Source: Sphingomonas sp. Leaf21 (GTDB lineage: Bacteria > Pseudomonadota > Alphaproteobacteria > Sphingomonadales > Sphingomonadaceae). From it: DNA of 33,493 nucleotides. Position 1 is the first letter of the stretch. Each line of letters starts with the position of its first letter. The notes under the pieces were generated by a model. That model was not told the origin of the DNA and did no database searches. It saw only the letters and a program-made list of their open reading frames with translations. Shown piece after piece: positions 17,031-26,208 of the stretch. The translations under genes and the position numbers were made by a program. The stretch spans positions 1 to 33,493 of the forward strand of contig NZ_CAKASM010000033.1 of NCBI RefSeq assembly GCF_916858675.1. The letters are read 5' to 3'.

Positions 17031-17903
17031 ATGCGGGCTTGGACGTTCATGACGCATCTGGCGATGTTGGCGGGCAGCGCCGCACCGCAAATGGCCCTGG
17101 CCGCCGAGCCGCCGCCCGCTCTTGCCCCGTCGTCGAAATGGCAGGTCGATTACGCACCGAACGAATGTCGCCTGATCCGCACCTTCGGAGAGGGCAAGGA
17201 GCGTACCATTCTGCAGCTCAGTCGCTACGATCCGGCCGACCGGATCGAGATGCTGCTGGCGGGCCCGCATATTCCCGCAACCGACAGGCGCGTGCCGGTA
17301 TCGGTCGCGACCTCCACCATGGCCGACGTGCCCGGTATCCAGGCCCAGGGGTTCGCCAGCACGGGCCAGGTTCCCGCGACGCTGCGATTCCAGCCGGACG
17401 TCGACCTGCCCAAGGCGTTTCGCAGCGACGTCGCGGCGGGCAAGCCGACGATCATGCGGGTCAATTTCGTCCGGCGCTACGTGATGCAGTTCGACCTGGG
17501 TTCGATGAAGGGGGCGCTGGCGGCGCTCGACCAGTGTTCCGACGACCTCATCAAGTCCTGGGGACTCGATCCGGCGGCGCTGCGCAGCGCGACCCGCGGG
17601 CCGCAGCCGGTCGGCAACATCGCCACCTGGTTCCAGCCGGACGACTACCCCGCCGGCGCGGCGAGGATTGGCCTGGCCGGGGCCGTCATCATCCGGCTGC
17701 TGATCGGCTCCGATGGCAGTATCCAGAATTGCGCGGTCACCAAGTCCGGTGGGGACAAGGCGTTTCAGGACGCCACGTGCCAGGCCGCCACGAAGCGCGG
17801 ACGCTTTGAACCCGCGATCGGCCCGGATGGCAAGCCGATGGCTTCGGTCTGGGTCCAGCGGATCAACTGGGAGCCCGGCGCGCCCTTCTTCACCGTCCGC
17901 TGA
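17031..17903 (+). CDS. secreted TonB C-terminal domain protein
   Basis: The 290-residue protein has a cleavable signal peptide (about 1-24, ending MALA), a central domain of about 160 residues that I do not recognise and a C-terminal TonB-like domain (about 200-285). The last contains YPAGAARIGLAGAVIIRLLIGSDGS, then NCAVTKSGGDKAFQDATCQA and RFEPAIGPDGKPM. Classical TonB has an uncleaved N-terminal helix held by ExbB/ExbD and a Pro-rich spacer. Neither is present here, so this is probably a periplasmic protein using the domain for binding rather than an energy transducer. Cysteines are paired (two in the middle domain, two in the TonB domain), consistent with disulfides. The start at 17031 follows GGGGGAGTGAGAT. 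The gene converges on the GNAT gene with a 12-base gap. Such stand-alone TonB-C proteins are common in sphingomonads. Confidence 0.75.
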   Translation: MRAWTFMTHLAMLAGSAAPQMALAAEPPPALAPSSKWQVDYAPNECRLIRTFGEGKERTILQLSRYDPADRIEMLLAGPHIPATDRRVPVSVATSTMADVPGIQAQGFASTGQVPATLRFQPDVDLPKAFRSDVAAGKPTIMRVNFVRRYVMQFDLGSMKGALAALDQCSDDLIKSWGLDPAALRSATRGPQPVGNIATWFQPDDYPAGAARIGLAGAVIIRLLIGSDGSIQNCAVTKSGGDKAFQDATCQAATKRGRFEPAIGPDGKPMASVWVQRINWEPGAPFFTVR

Positions 17904-17915
17904 CGGTGGCGCGGG

Positions 17916-18521
17916 TCAGCGATGCTTCCCCGCCACCGGATCGCGGATCACGCCGACATCGGCGAACCGCCTGGGCTCGGCCGGGTGGGGTTTCGGTTCG
18001 GCGAGTTCGCGCTGCCAATAGCCGACGTCGATCCAGCGACCATGTTTGTGCCCAACCTCGCGGAAGACGCCCGCGCGGCGGAAGCCGACCGCCTCGTGCA
18101 GCTTGATCGAACCGTCATTGGGCAGCGCGATGACGCCCATCGCCTGGGTGAAGCCCTGTGCGGTCAGCGTATCGACCAGCGCCTCGTAGAGCAGTCGCCC
18201 GATCCCCGACCGCTGCGATACGTCGGCGACATAGATGGTCGTCTCGACCACCCAGCGATAGGCCTCGCGCTCGCGGAAGCGCGCGGCATAGGCATAGCCG
18301 ATCACGGCCTCTTCCTGCCCTTCGTCATCGTCCCCGTCCTGGCTGCGCAGCGTCGCGACGATCCAGGGATAGAGGCCGTCCGCGCCCTGCATCCGGGACA
18401 GCATGGTATCGGCATCCGGCGCCTGGGTCTCGAACGAGACGACGCCCGCCAGCACGTGCGGGGCGTAGATGGCGGCGATGGCGGCGGCGTCTTCGGGGCG
18501 GGCGGCGCGGATGGCGATCAT
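17916..18521 (-). CDS. GNAT N-acetyltransferase (phosphinothricin/methionine sulfoximine type)
   Basis: A 201-residue GCN5-related acetyltransferase. Start IRAARPEDAAAIAAIYAPHV, then GVVSFETQAPDADTMLSRM, the acetyl-CoA loop RSGIGRLLYEALVDTL (about 125-140), ALPNDGSIKLHEAVGFRRAG and FREVGHKHGRWIDVGYWQREL follow the pattern of the Pat/MnaT/YncA group. That group acetylates phosphinothricin, methionine sulfoximine and related amino acids. A 12-residue acidic insert (SQDGDDDEGQEE, about 85-96) between two strands is unusual. The C-terminal tail after EPKPHPAEP is an extension. The ATG at 18521 has GGAG 12 bases upstream. It lies 124 bases downstream of sppA on the same strand. The real substrate is not known. 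Confidence 0.85.
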   Translation of the reverse strand: MIAIRAARPEDAAAIAAIYAPHVLAGVVSFETQAPDADTMLSRMQGADGLYPWIVATLRSQDGDDDEGQEEAVIGYAYAARFREREAYRWVVETTIYVADVSQRSGIGRLLYEALVDTLTAQGFTQAMGVIALPNDGSIKLHEAVGFRRAGVFREVGHKHGRWIDVGYWQRELAEPKPHPAEPRRFADVGVIRDPVAGKHR

Positions 18522-18615
18522 GTCAGTCGGAATCTCCGGAAGCGTCCGACCTGCCTAGCGTGATGCGACGCGGTTCGGGAAGTCCCGATCCGTGTCCCGC
18601 GCCTCCCCGCGCCAT

Positions 18616-18647
18616 CCCGCCGTCTTCGCCAAGGCTCGGCGGGTTTT
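18616..18647. terminator. hairpin downstream of sppA
   Basis: A perfect 7-base stem CCCGCCG/CGGCGGG with a 14-base loop lies directly beyond the sppA stop codon. On the plus strand it is followed by TTTT; on the minus strand, the sense strand of sppA, no T-tract follows. It may protect the sppA mRNA 3' end. As an intrinsic terminator it is weak. Confidence 0.35.
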
Positions 18648-20607
18648 ACAGCCCGAGCTTCGCGATCATCAGGTCGAGCAGCCGCTGGTCGCCGACCTTG
18701 GCGATCGGGCCCAGCGCACCGCATTCGAGGCAGCGGGCCTGGACCGAACCGCCGCGGACCAGCCGCGCGACGTCGCCCAGCGCGCGCGCGGCGACCGCGC
18801 GGCGCTCGGCGGCGGCGATCGCGAAGACGTCGCCGCCCTGCTGTCCGTCATCGTCGCTCTCGAAACCCTCCGCCAGGAAGGCCGCGAAGCCGGGCTTCTT
18901 CTCCAGATATTCGGCATGGACCTTGGTCGGGTCGAGCTTCGCGCGGCGGGCGGCCTCGGCGATCGCGTCGGACAGGGTGCCGAAGCGGTCGACCAGTCCG
19001 ATCTGGCGCGCGGTGCCGCCGTCCCAGACGCGACCCTGCGCGATCGTGTCGACCTTTTCCGGCGTCATGTGCCGCGACTGCGCGACGCGGCCCAGAAACT
19101 GGCGATAGCCGTTCTCGATCCCCGCCTGCAGGATCGTGTCGAGCATCGGCGTGGTGCCGCCCAATATGTCGGGCTGGCCGGTCAGCGGCGTGGTCTTCAC
19201 CCCGTCGGTGGTCACGCCGATCTTGGCGAGCGTGTTCTCGAAGGTCGGGATGATCCCGAAGATGCCGATCGATCCGGTGATCGTCCCCGGCTCGGCGTAG
19301 ATCATGTCGCCGGGGGTCGAAACCCAATAGCCACCCGACGCGGCAAGTCCGCCCATCGAAACGATGACGGGCAGCTTCTGGCGCTTGGCCTCGAGGATCG
19401 CCTGACGGATCTGTTCCGAGGCGAGGACCGAGCCGCCCGGCGAATCGACGCGCACGACCAGCGCCTTGAGCTTCTCGGTCGCCAGTCCGTCGAGCAGCGC
19501 CTTGGATACCGTGTCGCCCGCCGCCGTGCCGGGGCCGGCCTCGCCGTCGACGATGTCGCCCGCGACGGTCAGCACGCCGATCGCGTCGCCAGTGGTCGGC
19601 AACGGGTTGGCGCGCACCCAGGAGGCATAGGAGATGGTGCGGAAGCTGCCAGCGGGCTTGTCCGATTCCGCACCGGCGATTTCGGCGACGCGCTTGCCGA
19701 ACGCCATCCGGTCGCCCAGCTTGTCGACCAGCCCGGCCTTCAGATTGGCCTCCGCGATATTGCCGTTCGTCGCCAGGATGGCGCGATCGGGCTGGGCCAG
19801 GAAGCCGTCGATCTGCGCCTTGGGTCGCGCCTTGGCGACGGCTTCGCGCCACTGGGCGAACAGCGTGCCGTAGAGCGCCTGCGACGCGGCGCGCGCGTCG
19901 GGGCTCTGGTCGGTGCGGATATAGGGCTCGACGAACGACTTGAACTTGCCGACGCGATAGACGTGGGTGTTGACGCCCAGCTTGTCGATCAGCCCCTTGT
20001 AATAAAGCTGGTTGCCGCCGGGACCGGTGAACAGCGTGCCGCCCAGCGGGTTGACCCAGATCTCGCTGGCATTGGCCGCCAGACGATAGGCGCCGTCGGT
20101 ATAGGCGGTGGCATAGGTCAGTACCGGCTTGCCGCTCTTGCGGAAGCGGGTCATCGCATCGCCCACTTCCTGCAGCATCGCGGGATAGGCGCCGCCGAAC
20201 GCATCGAGGTCGAGCACCAGCACCTTGACCCGACCGTCTTCCCTGGCGGTGTCGATCGCGCGGACCACGTCGCGCAGGCGATACTGGCGCGGGGTTTCGC
20301 CGCCCGACAGCAGGGCGAGCGGGGCGACCGTCTCGGGCTGTTCGACGATCGGGCCGTCGAGCTTGAGCAAAAGTGCGCCGTCGGTGATCGCCCTGGTCCC
20401 CGGCCGGGCGTTGAGCGCGGCGAAGATCAGCCCGAAGAACAACAGCATCGCCGCCAGGACGAGGAAGTCCTTGATCCCGACGAGCAGCCGCCACGCCGCG
20501 CGGACGATCCGCCACCCGCCACGTCTGCCGGGCTTGCGACCGGGGCGGCTGAAATCCTGATCTAGCGGGGAGGCGGGCGGAAAAGCGTCGGAACGGGCGT
20601 CGGTCAT
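18646..20607 (-). CDS. sppA: signal peptide peptidase SppA (67K type)
   Basis: SppA is an inner-membrane serine protease with a Ser-Lys dyad that degrades cleaved signal peptides. The 653-residue protein is the long, duplicated form. It has a basic N-terminal tail, one transmembrane helix (about 47-66), an N-terminal half carrying the general base Lys223 (in RVGKFKSFVEPY) and a C-terminal half with the nucleophile Ser424 (in GGLAASGGYW). These match E. coli Lys209 and Ser409 by context. RVDSPGGSVLASEQIRQAI and PGTITGSIGIFG are further family motifs. A C-terminal stretch of about 70 residues beyond the catalytic domain contains a CLEC pair. Transcription diverges from groES. The start at 20607 gives the expected short cytoplasmic tail. 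Confidence 0.93.
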   Translation of the reverse strand: MTDARSDAFPPASPLDQDFSRPGRKPGRRGGWRIVRAAWRLLVGIKDFLVLAAMLLFFGLIFAALNARPGTRAITDGALLLKLDGPIVEQPETVAPLALLSGGETPRQYRLRDVVRAIDTAREDGRVKVLVLDLDAFGGAYPAMLQEVGDAMTRFRKSGKPVLTYATAYTDGAYRLAANASEIWVNPLGGTLFTGPGGNQLYYKGLIDKLGVNTHVYRVGKFKSFVEPYIRTDQSPDARAASQALYGTLFAQWREAVAKARPKAQIDGFLAQPDRAILATNGNIAEANLKAGLVDKLGDRMAFGKRVAEIAGAESDKPAGSFRTISYASWVRANPLPTTGDAIGVLTVAGDIVDGEAGPGTAAGDTVSKALLDGLATEKLKALVVRVDSPGGSVLASEQIRQAILEAKRQKLPVIVSMGGLAASGGYWVSTPGDMIYAEPGTITGSIGIFGIIPTFENTLAKIGVTTDGVKTTPLTGQPDILGGTTPMLDTILQAGIENGYRQFLGRVAQSRHMTPEKVDTIAQGRVWDGGTARQIGLVDRFGTLSDAIAEAARRAKLDPTKVHAEYLEKKPGFAAFLAEGFESDDDGQQGGDVFAIAAAERRAVAARALGDVARLVRGGSVQARCLECGALGPIAKVGDQRLLDLMIAKLGL

Positions 20608-20735
20608 CCGGCATGGCTAGCCCAGCCGGGGAGGCTCGGCAATGGTCCGTGTTACGGCGCCAATACGGGTGGGCCTCATGCTTCGTTTGGTTCCCGTTTT
20701 CGGGTCGCCCCGTCGAAATATTTCTCCGCCGGGCG

Positions 20736-20764
20736 TTGACGCCCCGAACGGCCGTTCACATATC
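20736..20764 (+). promoter_or_regulatory. groESL promoter
   Basis: TTGACG (20736-20741) is separated by 17 bases from CATATC (20759-20764). This places the transcription start near 20771, immediately before or within the CIRCE element, the classical arrangement for an HrcA-repressed vegetative promoter. The -10 box is weak, and an additional RpoH-type promoter overlapping it is possible. Confidence 0.55.
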
Positions 20765-20771
20765 CGGGGCG

Positions 20772-20798
20772 TTGGCACTCGCATGGCTCGAGTGCCAG
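20772..20798 (+). promoter_or_regulatory. CIRCE element (HrcA operator)
   Basis: TTGGCACTC (20772-20780), nine bases, GAGTGCCAG (20790-20798). This matches the CIRCE consensus TTAGCACTC-N9-GAGTGCTAA with one paired substitution in each arm plus an end change, and the two arms are near-perfect complements. It lies 34 bases before the groES start. HrcA binding here represses groESL until heat shock; hrcA itself is not in the window. Confidence 0.9.
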
Positions 20799-20832
20799 AA
20801 AAGTGTAACATGCCAGATAAAGGGACATGGCA

Positions 20833-21120
20833 ATGAACTTTCGTCCGTTGCACGACCGCGTTCTCGTTCGCCGGGTCGAGGCCGAGGAAAAGACGGCTGG
20901 CGGGATCATCATCCCCGACACCGCCAAGGAAAAGCCCCAGGAGGGCGAGGTCGTCGCCGCCGGTTCGGGTGCGAAGGCCGAAGACGGCAAGCTGACCCCG
21001 CTGGACGTGAAGGCGGGCGACCGCATCCTGTTCGGCAAGTGGTCGGGCACCGAGGTCAAGGTCAACGGTGAAGACCTGCTGATCATGAAGGAATCGGACA
21101 TTCTGGGGATCATCGGCTGA
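20833..21120 (+). CDS. groES: co-chaperonin GroES
   Basis: GroES is the 10-kDa heptameric lid of the GroEL chamber. The protein has the full family pattern: FRPLHDRVLVRR, the mobile loop EEKTAGGIIIPDTAKEKPQE with the IIIP anchor that binds GroEL, GDRILFGKWSGTEVKV and the end ESDILGIIG. The start is set at the ATG at 20833 (95 residues) because AAAGGG lies eight bases upstream. An ATG at 20827 would add Met-Ala but leaves only two bases to the ribosome binding site. It is the first gene of the CIRCE-controlled groESL operon, and groEL follows after 87 bases containing a palindromic repeat. Confidence 0.96.
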   Translation: MNFRPLHDRVLVRRVEAEEKTAGGIIIPDTAKEKPQEGEVVAAGSGAKAEDGKLTPLDVKAGDRILFGKWSGTEVKVNGEDLLIMKESDILGIIG

Positions 21121-21133
21121 GCCGATGAGCGCC

Positions 21134-21158
21134 AGCCCCGGCGAAGGTCGGGGCCCGG
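21134..21158 (+). repeat. REP-like palindrome in the groES-groEL spacer
   Basis: CCCCGGCGAAGGTCGGGG (21136-21153), continuing CCCGG, forms a short hairpin between the two chaperonin genes. The same motif, differing at one base over 23, occurs in inverted orientation downstream of groEL at about 23035-23057. Confidence 0.6.
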
Positions 21159-21207
21159 ATCCAAAGACTCCTGATCTCCACAATCCTAATCTGAAAGGGT
21201 AGCCACC

Positions 21208-22848
<1,641 letters not shown>

Positions 22849-22863
22849 GTCGGATATCGGCGA

Positions 22864-22883
22864 CCGGCGGGGCGACCCGCCGG
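22864..22883 (+). other. perfect hairpin with GCGA tetraloop after groEL
   Basis: CCGGCGGG-GCGA-CCCGCCGG is a perfect 8-base stem with a GNRA tetraloop, 15 bases after the groEL stop codon. No T-tract follows, so it is more likely an mRNA-stabilising 3' structure than a terminator. Confidence 0.6.
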
Positions 22884-22922
22884 GGACCGGACCGGCCTGT
22901 CCTTGCGGCAATGCCAAAGAGA

Positions 22923-22952
22923 GGCTCGGGGAGCGATCCCCGGGCCTTTTTT
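22923..22952 (+). terminator. intrinsic terminator of groESL
   Basis: A 10-base stem GGCTCGGGGA/TCCCCGGGCC (one G-T pair) with a GCGA tetraloop is followed by six T residues. It is 74 bases downstream of the groEL stop codon. Confidence 0.92.
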
Positions 22953-23034
22953 GTGTCCGCGGTGTTCCCGACCGCCGTTCCGCCCGAGCGAAACCGAAGG
23001 CCACGGGACTCGCGCGCCATCATCCGCATCGCGA

Positions 23035-23057
23035 CCGGGCCCCGGCCTTCGCCGGGG
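23035..23057 (-). repeat. REP-like palindrome downstream of groEL, inverted copy
   Basis: The stem CCCCGGC-CTTC-GCCGGGG (23040-23057) and its flank read, on the minus strand, as the same motif found at 21136-21158: CCCCGGCGAAGG, then CGGGGCCCGG. It is the second copy, in opposite orientation. Confidence 0.6.
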
Positions 23058-23073
23058 GGACAGAAGAGCACAG

Positions 23074-23107
23074 AAAAAGGCGGCCGGACCATCGCCCGAC
23101 CGCCTTT
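23074..23107 (-). terminator. intrinsic terminator of the DsbA-like operon
   Basis: On the minus strand, AAAGGCGG pairs with CCGCCTTT across a 21-base loop that can pair further, and the stem runs into TTTTT. It lies 25 bases beyond the stop codon of the lipoprotein thioredoxin gene. Confidence 0.75.
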
Positions 23108-23132
23108 CCCGTAACCCGAAAGTCGGACCCGC

Positions 23133-23870
23133 TTACGCGCCCGCGTTCTTCAGCGCGGCCTGGACGTCCGACCAGGTGATCGCGCCCTTCAGCGGCTTGC
23201 CGTTGAGCAGGAAGGTAGGGGTGCCGGTCACCGTGCCGTCGGCGCCGCGATCCTGGGTCTGCTTGGTCAGGCGATCGATCTGCGTCATGTCGCCCAGGCA
23301 CTGGCGTGCCTTGGCTTCGGGGATGCCGCGCTGCTTGACGAAGTTGATGAGGTCCATCTGGTCGGCCAGCGCCTTGATCACGTCGACCGGCTTGGCGTTC
23401 TGCAAAGCCTTTTGCTGGTCGGGGCTCATCGCCTGGAGCTTGTCGTTGAAGCCCTGCTGCGACTGGTACATCTGCTCCAGCACCGGGAAGAAGGTCGCCT
23501 CGCCCGCGCAGATGCCGAGCAGCGCAGGCGGCAGGTCGGGCGCGCCGTGGATCAGGAATTCGCGGAATTCCCAGCTCACCTTGCCCGACTTGACGTAATT
23601 GCTGGTCAGCGGCTCATATCCCTCGCGCGCGAAGGCGCCGCAGGCCGGGCAGAGGCGCGAGCCATATTCGACCAGCTTGATGGGGGCATTGGGGTTGCCC
23701 ATCACATAGCCCTCGGCGGTCTTGCTGACGACCTGGGTCCAGTCCTGGCCCGCGGGCGCGGCGACCGCGGGCAGCGGCGAGGCGGCGGGGGCGCTGCTGT
23801 TGGCGTCGCCATTGCTCCCGCAAGCGGCGAGCGCCAGCGGCAGGGCGAGGAGAAGGAGGTGGGACTTCAT
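23133..23870 (-). CDS. DsbA-family thiol:disulfide oxidoreductase lipoprotein (CPAC)
   Basis: The 245-residue protein has a lipoprotein signal peptide with lipobox LAAC (Cys17) and a flexible linker rich in Ala, Pro and Ser. A thioredoxin-fold domain of the DsbA/DSBA-like type (about 50-240) follows, with active site Cys74-Pro-Ala-Cys77. The cis-proline loop is TGTPTFLLNG, and two further cysteines occur in GICAGEA and RQCLGDM. It is expected to sit on a membrane facing the periplasm and to form or isomerise disulfides. CPAC is not the CPHC of DsbA and may shift the redox potential. The ATG at 23870 is used; a TTG two codons earlier is less likely. It is the last gene of the DciA-DsbA-DsbA run and is clearly a paralogue of the next gene upstream (shared GNPNA, KLVEY, CP-C and the same architecture). 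Confidence 0.85.
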   Translation of the reverse strand: MKSHLLLLALPLALAACGSNGDANSSAPAASPLPAVAAPAGQDWTQVVSKTAEGYVMGNPNAPIKLVEYGSRLCPACGAFAREGYEPLTSNYVKSGKVSWEFREFLIHGAPDLPPALLGICAGEATFFPVLEQMYQSQQGFNDKLQAMSPDQQKALQNAKPVDVIKALADQMDLINFVKQRGIPEAKARQCLGDMTQIDRLTKQTQDRGADGTVTGTPTFLLNGKPLKGAITWSDVQAALKNAGA

Positions 23871-23900
23871 CGACAAATGCTCCGAGGGGGAAAAAGGAAC

Positions 23901-24599
23901 TTAGCGGGCGCCCGCCGCGCGCAACAGCGGCAACAGCGCCTCCCAGGTGAAGACACCCATCGCCTGCTTGCCGTTGATGAAGAAGCCGGGGGTGCCCTCG
24001 ATCGTGGCGGGCGCGGAGGTGGTGAGCGCGATGACGCGGTCGGTCGCGGCGCGGTCCGACAGGCAGGCGGTGATCTGCGCGTCAGTGAGGCCCGCCGCCT
24101 TGCCGATCGCGGTCAGCCCCGCCCCGTCCACCTCGGCACGCATCTGTGCGGCGGCGGGGTAGGCGGCGATCCGCTGGCCATTGGCCTCGTCGAACTCCAT
24201 GCCGCGCTTCAGCCAGTCGCGCTGCTGCGCGAAGATCGTGTCGCTCAGCCCGGCGAATTTGGCCGCCCCGCCGCAGCGCGCGACGAGCGCGGCGGCGAGG
24301 TCGAGCCGGTCGCGGATGAAATGGCGAAGCTCGATGCTGGTCGAGCCCGAGCGCACCATCTGCCCCTTGAGCACGGCCGCGGACCTGGTCGAGAAATCGG
24401 CGCAGTGCGGGCAGGTATAGCTGACATATTCGACCAGCTTCACCCGCGCATTGGGATTGCCGATGACATAGGCGCCAGCGGGCGTCTGGGTGACGTGGCT
24501 CGTCCAGTCGACCTTGCGCTGCGCCTGCGCGGCGTCGGCGGTGGTCGGGACGGCGGAAAGCGAGAGGCCGAGCGCGGCCAGCGACAGGAAGAGACGCAT
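23901..24599 (-). CDS. DsbA-family thiol:disulfide oxidoreductase (CPHC)
   Basis: The 232-residue protein has a cleavable signal peptide (about 1-24, cleavage near ADA) and a DSBA-like thioredoxin fold with the classical DsbA active site Cys63-Pro-His-Cys66. The preceding strand is NARVKLVEYVSY, and the cis-Pro loop is EGTPGFFING. Two further cysteines occur in VARCGGAA and TACLSD. It should act as a periplasmic disulfide-forming enzyme. The ATG at 24599 overlaps the stop codon of the DciA-like gene (TGATG), indicating translational coupling; a GTG one codon earlier is possible. The lipoprotein paralogue starts 30 bases after its stop. No DsbB is in the window. Confidence 0.88.
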   Translation of the reverse strand: MRLFLSLAALGLSLSAVPTTADAAQAQRKVDWTSHVTQTPAGAYVIGNPNARVKLVEYVSYTCPHCADFSTRSAAVLKGQMVRSGSTSIELRHFIRDRLDLAAALVARCGGAAKFAGLSDTIFAQQRDWLKRGMEFDEANGQRIAAYPAAAQMRAEVDGAGLTAIGKAAGLTDAQITACLSDRAATDRVIALTTSAPATIEGTPGFFINGKQAMGVFTWEALLPLLRAAGAR

Positions 24600-25114
24600 C
24601 ACGACACCTTGGGAAGGCCGCGCGTCGCAGCGACGCCCGCGGCAAGCGATTCGAGAACGGCGCGAAGCTCCGGATCGGCGATCTGGCGCAGCCCGTCGCC
24701 CATCTCGGGCGGGACCGGCTGGGGCTTGGGCGGCGCGGCGCGGCGCGGTGCCGCCATGGGCAACTCACCCTGCCGGATCTGGAGCCGCGCGACCGCCGGA
24801 TAGCCGAAGAAACGGTTCACCCGCTCGATGATCTCGGGCGCGATGTGCTGCATCATCGGGGCGTGCGCGCCGCGCACCACCAGGGTCAGCACGCCGTTCT
24901 GCTTCTCGCCCTGCGGGAACCGGATCGATTCGGGGGCGCTGGCGGTCGACAAACGGGGCCCGACGATATCGGGCCAGCGGCTGACGATCGCGCTCTGGAC
25001 GAAGCCGAAGCGGCGAAAGGCCGCGCCGCCGATCGCGGGCAGCAGTTCGGATACCGCGCGCGGGCGATTCGATCGGGGGGGCGGCTCTTGGGGGGCGCGG
25101 ACGCGCTTGCTCAT
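24599..25114 (-). CDS. DUF721 protein, DciA-like
   Basis: The 171-residue protein contains a DUF721 domain (about 15-110: SELLPAIGGAAFRRFGF, then IVSRWPDIVGPRLSTAS, then LTLVVRGAHAPMMQHIAPEIIERVNRFFG). This is the family of DciA, the replicative helicase loader or operator in bacteria that lack DnaC. The domain is N-terminal, followed by a Pro-rich linker and a short C-terminal helix, the layout seen in alphaproteobacterial members. The start at 25114 has GGAG six bases upstream; the open frame extends to 25162 but overlaps the divergent mutY start. Its last codon overlaps the start of the DsbA-like gene. Placing DciA next to mutY and a DsbA-like gene is common in this group as far as I recall. 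Function in helicase loading is from the family, not from this sequence. Confidence 0.82.
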   Translation of the reverse strand: MSKRVRAPQEPPPRSNRPRAVSELLPAIGGAAFRRFGFVQSAIVSRWPDIVGPRLSTASAPESIRFPQGEKQNGVLTLVVRGAHAPMMQHIAPEIIERVNRFFGYPAVARLQIRQGELPMAAPRRAAPPKPQPVPPEMGDGLRQIADPELRAVLESLAAGVAATRGLPKVS

Positions 25115-25140
25115 ATCGCGCTCCATGCCATAGCGGGCGG

Positions 25141-26208
25141 GTGGACGCCAAGCACTCATCATCGACTGAAAAAATCGACACCCCCGCCGGGCGTTTGCTG
25201 GCCTGGTACGACCGCCATGCGCGCGACCTGCCGTGGCGCGGCCGTCCGGGAACGACCCCCGATCCCTACCGGGTCTGGCTGTCGGAGGTCATGCTGCAAC
25301 AGACGACGGTGGCGGCGGTCGCGCCGCGATTCACCGCGTGGACCGAGCGCTGGCCCGATGTCGCGAGCCTGGCGGCGGCATCGGACGCGGACGTCATGGC
25401 CGCCTGGGCGGGGCTTGGCTATTATGCGCGCGCCCGCAATCTGGTGAAGGCGGCGCGGGCGGTGGTCGCCGAGCATGGCGGGCGCTTCCCGACGACCGAG
25501 GCGGCGCTTCGCGAACTTCCCGGATTGGGCGCTTACACGGCGGCGGCGGTGGCGGCGATCGCGTTCGGCGAGCGGGCGGTGGTGGTCGACGCCAATGTCG
25601 AGCGTGTGGTCGCGCGGCTGTTCGCGATCCGCACCCCGCTCCCCGCCGCGCGGCCCGCGATCCGCGCGGCGACGGACCGGATCACCCCCGACCGTCGCGC
25701 GGGCGACTTCGCGCAGGCGATGATGGACCTGGGCTCCTCCATCTGTACCGTGAAGCGGCCGCAATGCCTGCTCTGCCCGATCGCGACCGACTGTCGGGCG
25801 CGAGCCGAGGGGATCGCCGAGACGCTGCCCGCCAAGGCACCCAAGAAGAAGCGTCCCCGTCGCCACGGCACCGTCTTCTGGATCGAGCGGGACGGGCGGG
25901 TGTGGCTGGTCCGGCGACCGGACAAGGGGCTGCTGGGCGGGATGCGCGCCCTGCCGACCGGGCCGTGGAGCGACGATCGCCCCGGACTGGCCGACGCGCC
26001 CGGCGACGGGCCGTGGACGATGCTGAACGACACGGTCGTCCATGGCTTCACGCATTTCGAACTGGAATTGGCGCTTGCGAAGAGCGAGGGCGAACCGGCC
26101 GATTCGGCGGCGGGCGAATGGTGGCCGGTGGCCGAACTGGGAACCGCTGGCCTGCCCACGTTGTTCGCGCGGGCAGCCGATCGTTTGAAAGGGGCCGGAG
26201 ACCGATGA
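25141..26208 (+). CDS. mutY: A/G-specific adenine glycosylase
   Basis: MutY removes adenine misincorporated opposite 8-oxoguanine. The 355-residue protein has the catalytic Glu49 in SEVMLQQT, the helix-hairpin-helix ELPGLGAYTAAA and catalytic Asp150 (VVVDANVERV). The 4Fe-4S ligands Cys202, Cys209, Cys212 and Cys218 show the standard C-x6-C-x2-C-x5-C spacing. A C-terminal Nudix-like domain that recognises 8-oxoG (about 235-345) follows. The start is a GTG at 25141, only 26 bases from the divergent DciA-like start codon, so the two genes share a very short promoter region. Its stop codon overlaps the ATG of the next gene. Confidence 0.95.
   Translation: MDAKHSSSTEKIDTPAGRLLAWYDRHARDLPWRGRPGTTPDPYRVWLSEVMLQQTTVAAVAPRFTAWTERWPDVASLAAASDADVMAAWAGLGYYARARNLVKAARAVVAEHGGRFPTTEAALRELPGLGAYTAAAVAAIAFGERAVVVDANVERVVARLFAIRTPLPAARPAIRAATDRITPDRRAGDFAQAMMDLGSSICTVKRPQCLLCPIATDCRARAEGIAETLPAKAPKKKRPRRHGTVFWIERDGRVWLVRRPDKGLLGGMRALPTGPWSDDRPGLADAPGDGPWTMLNDTVVHGFTHFELELALAKSEGEPADSAAGEWWPVAELGTAGLPTLFARAADRLKGAGDR

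Noticed and set aside
18592..20565. 657-codon plus-strand open frame antisense to sppA
   Set aside because: sppA carries both catalytic residues in context; the antisense product has no family features.
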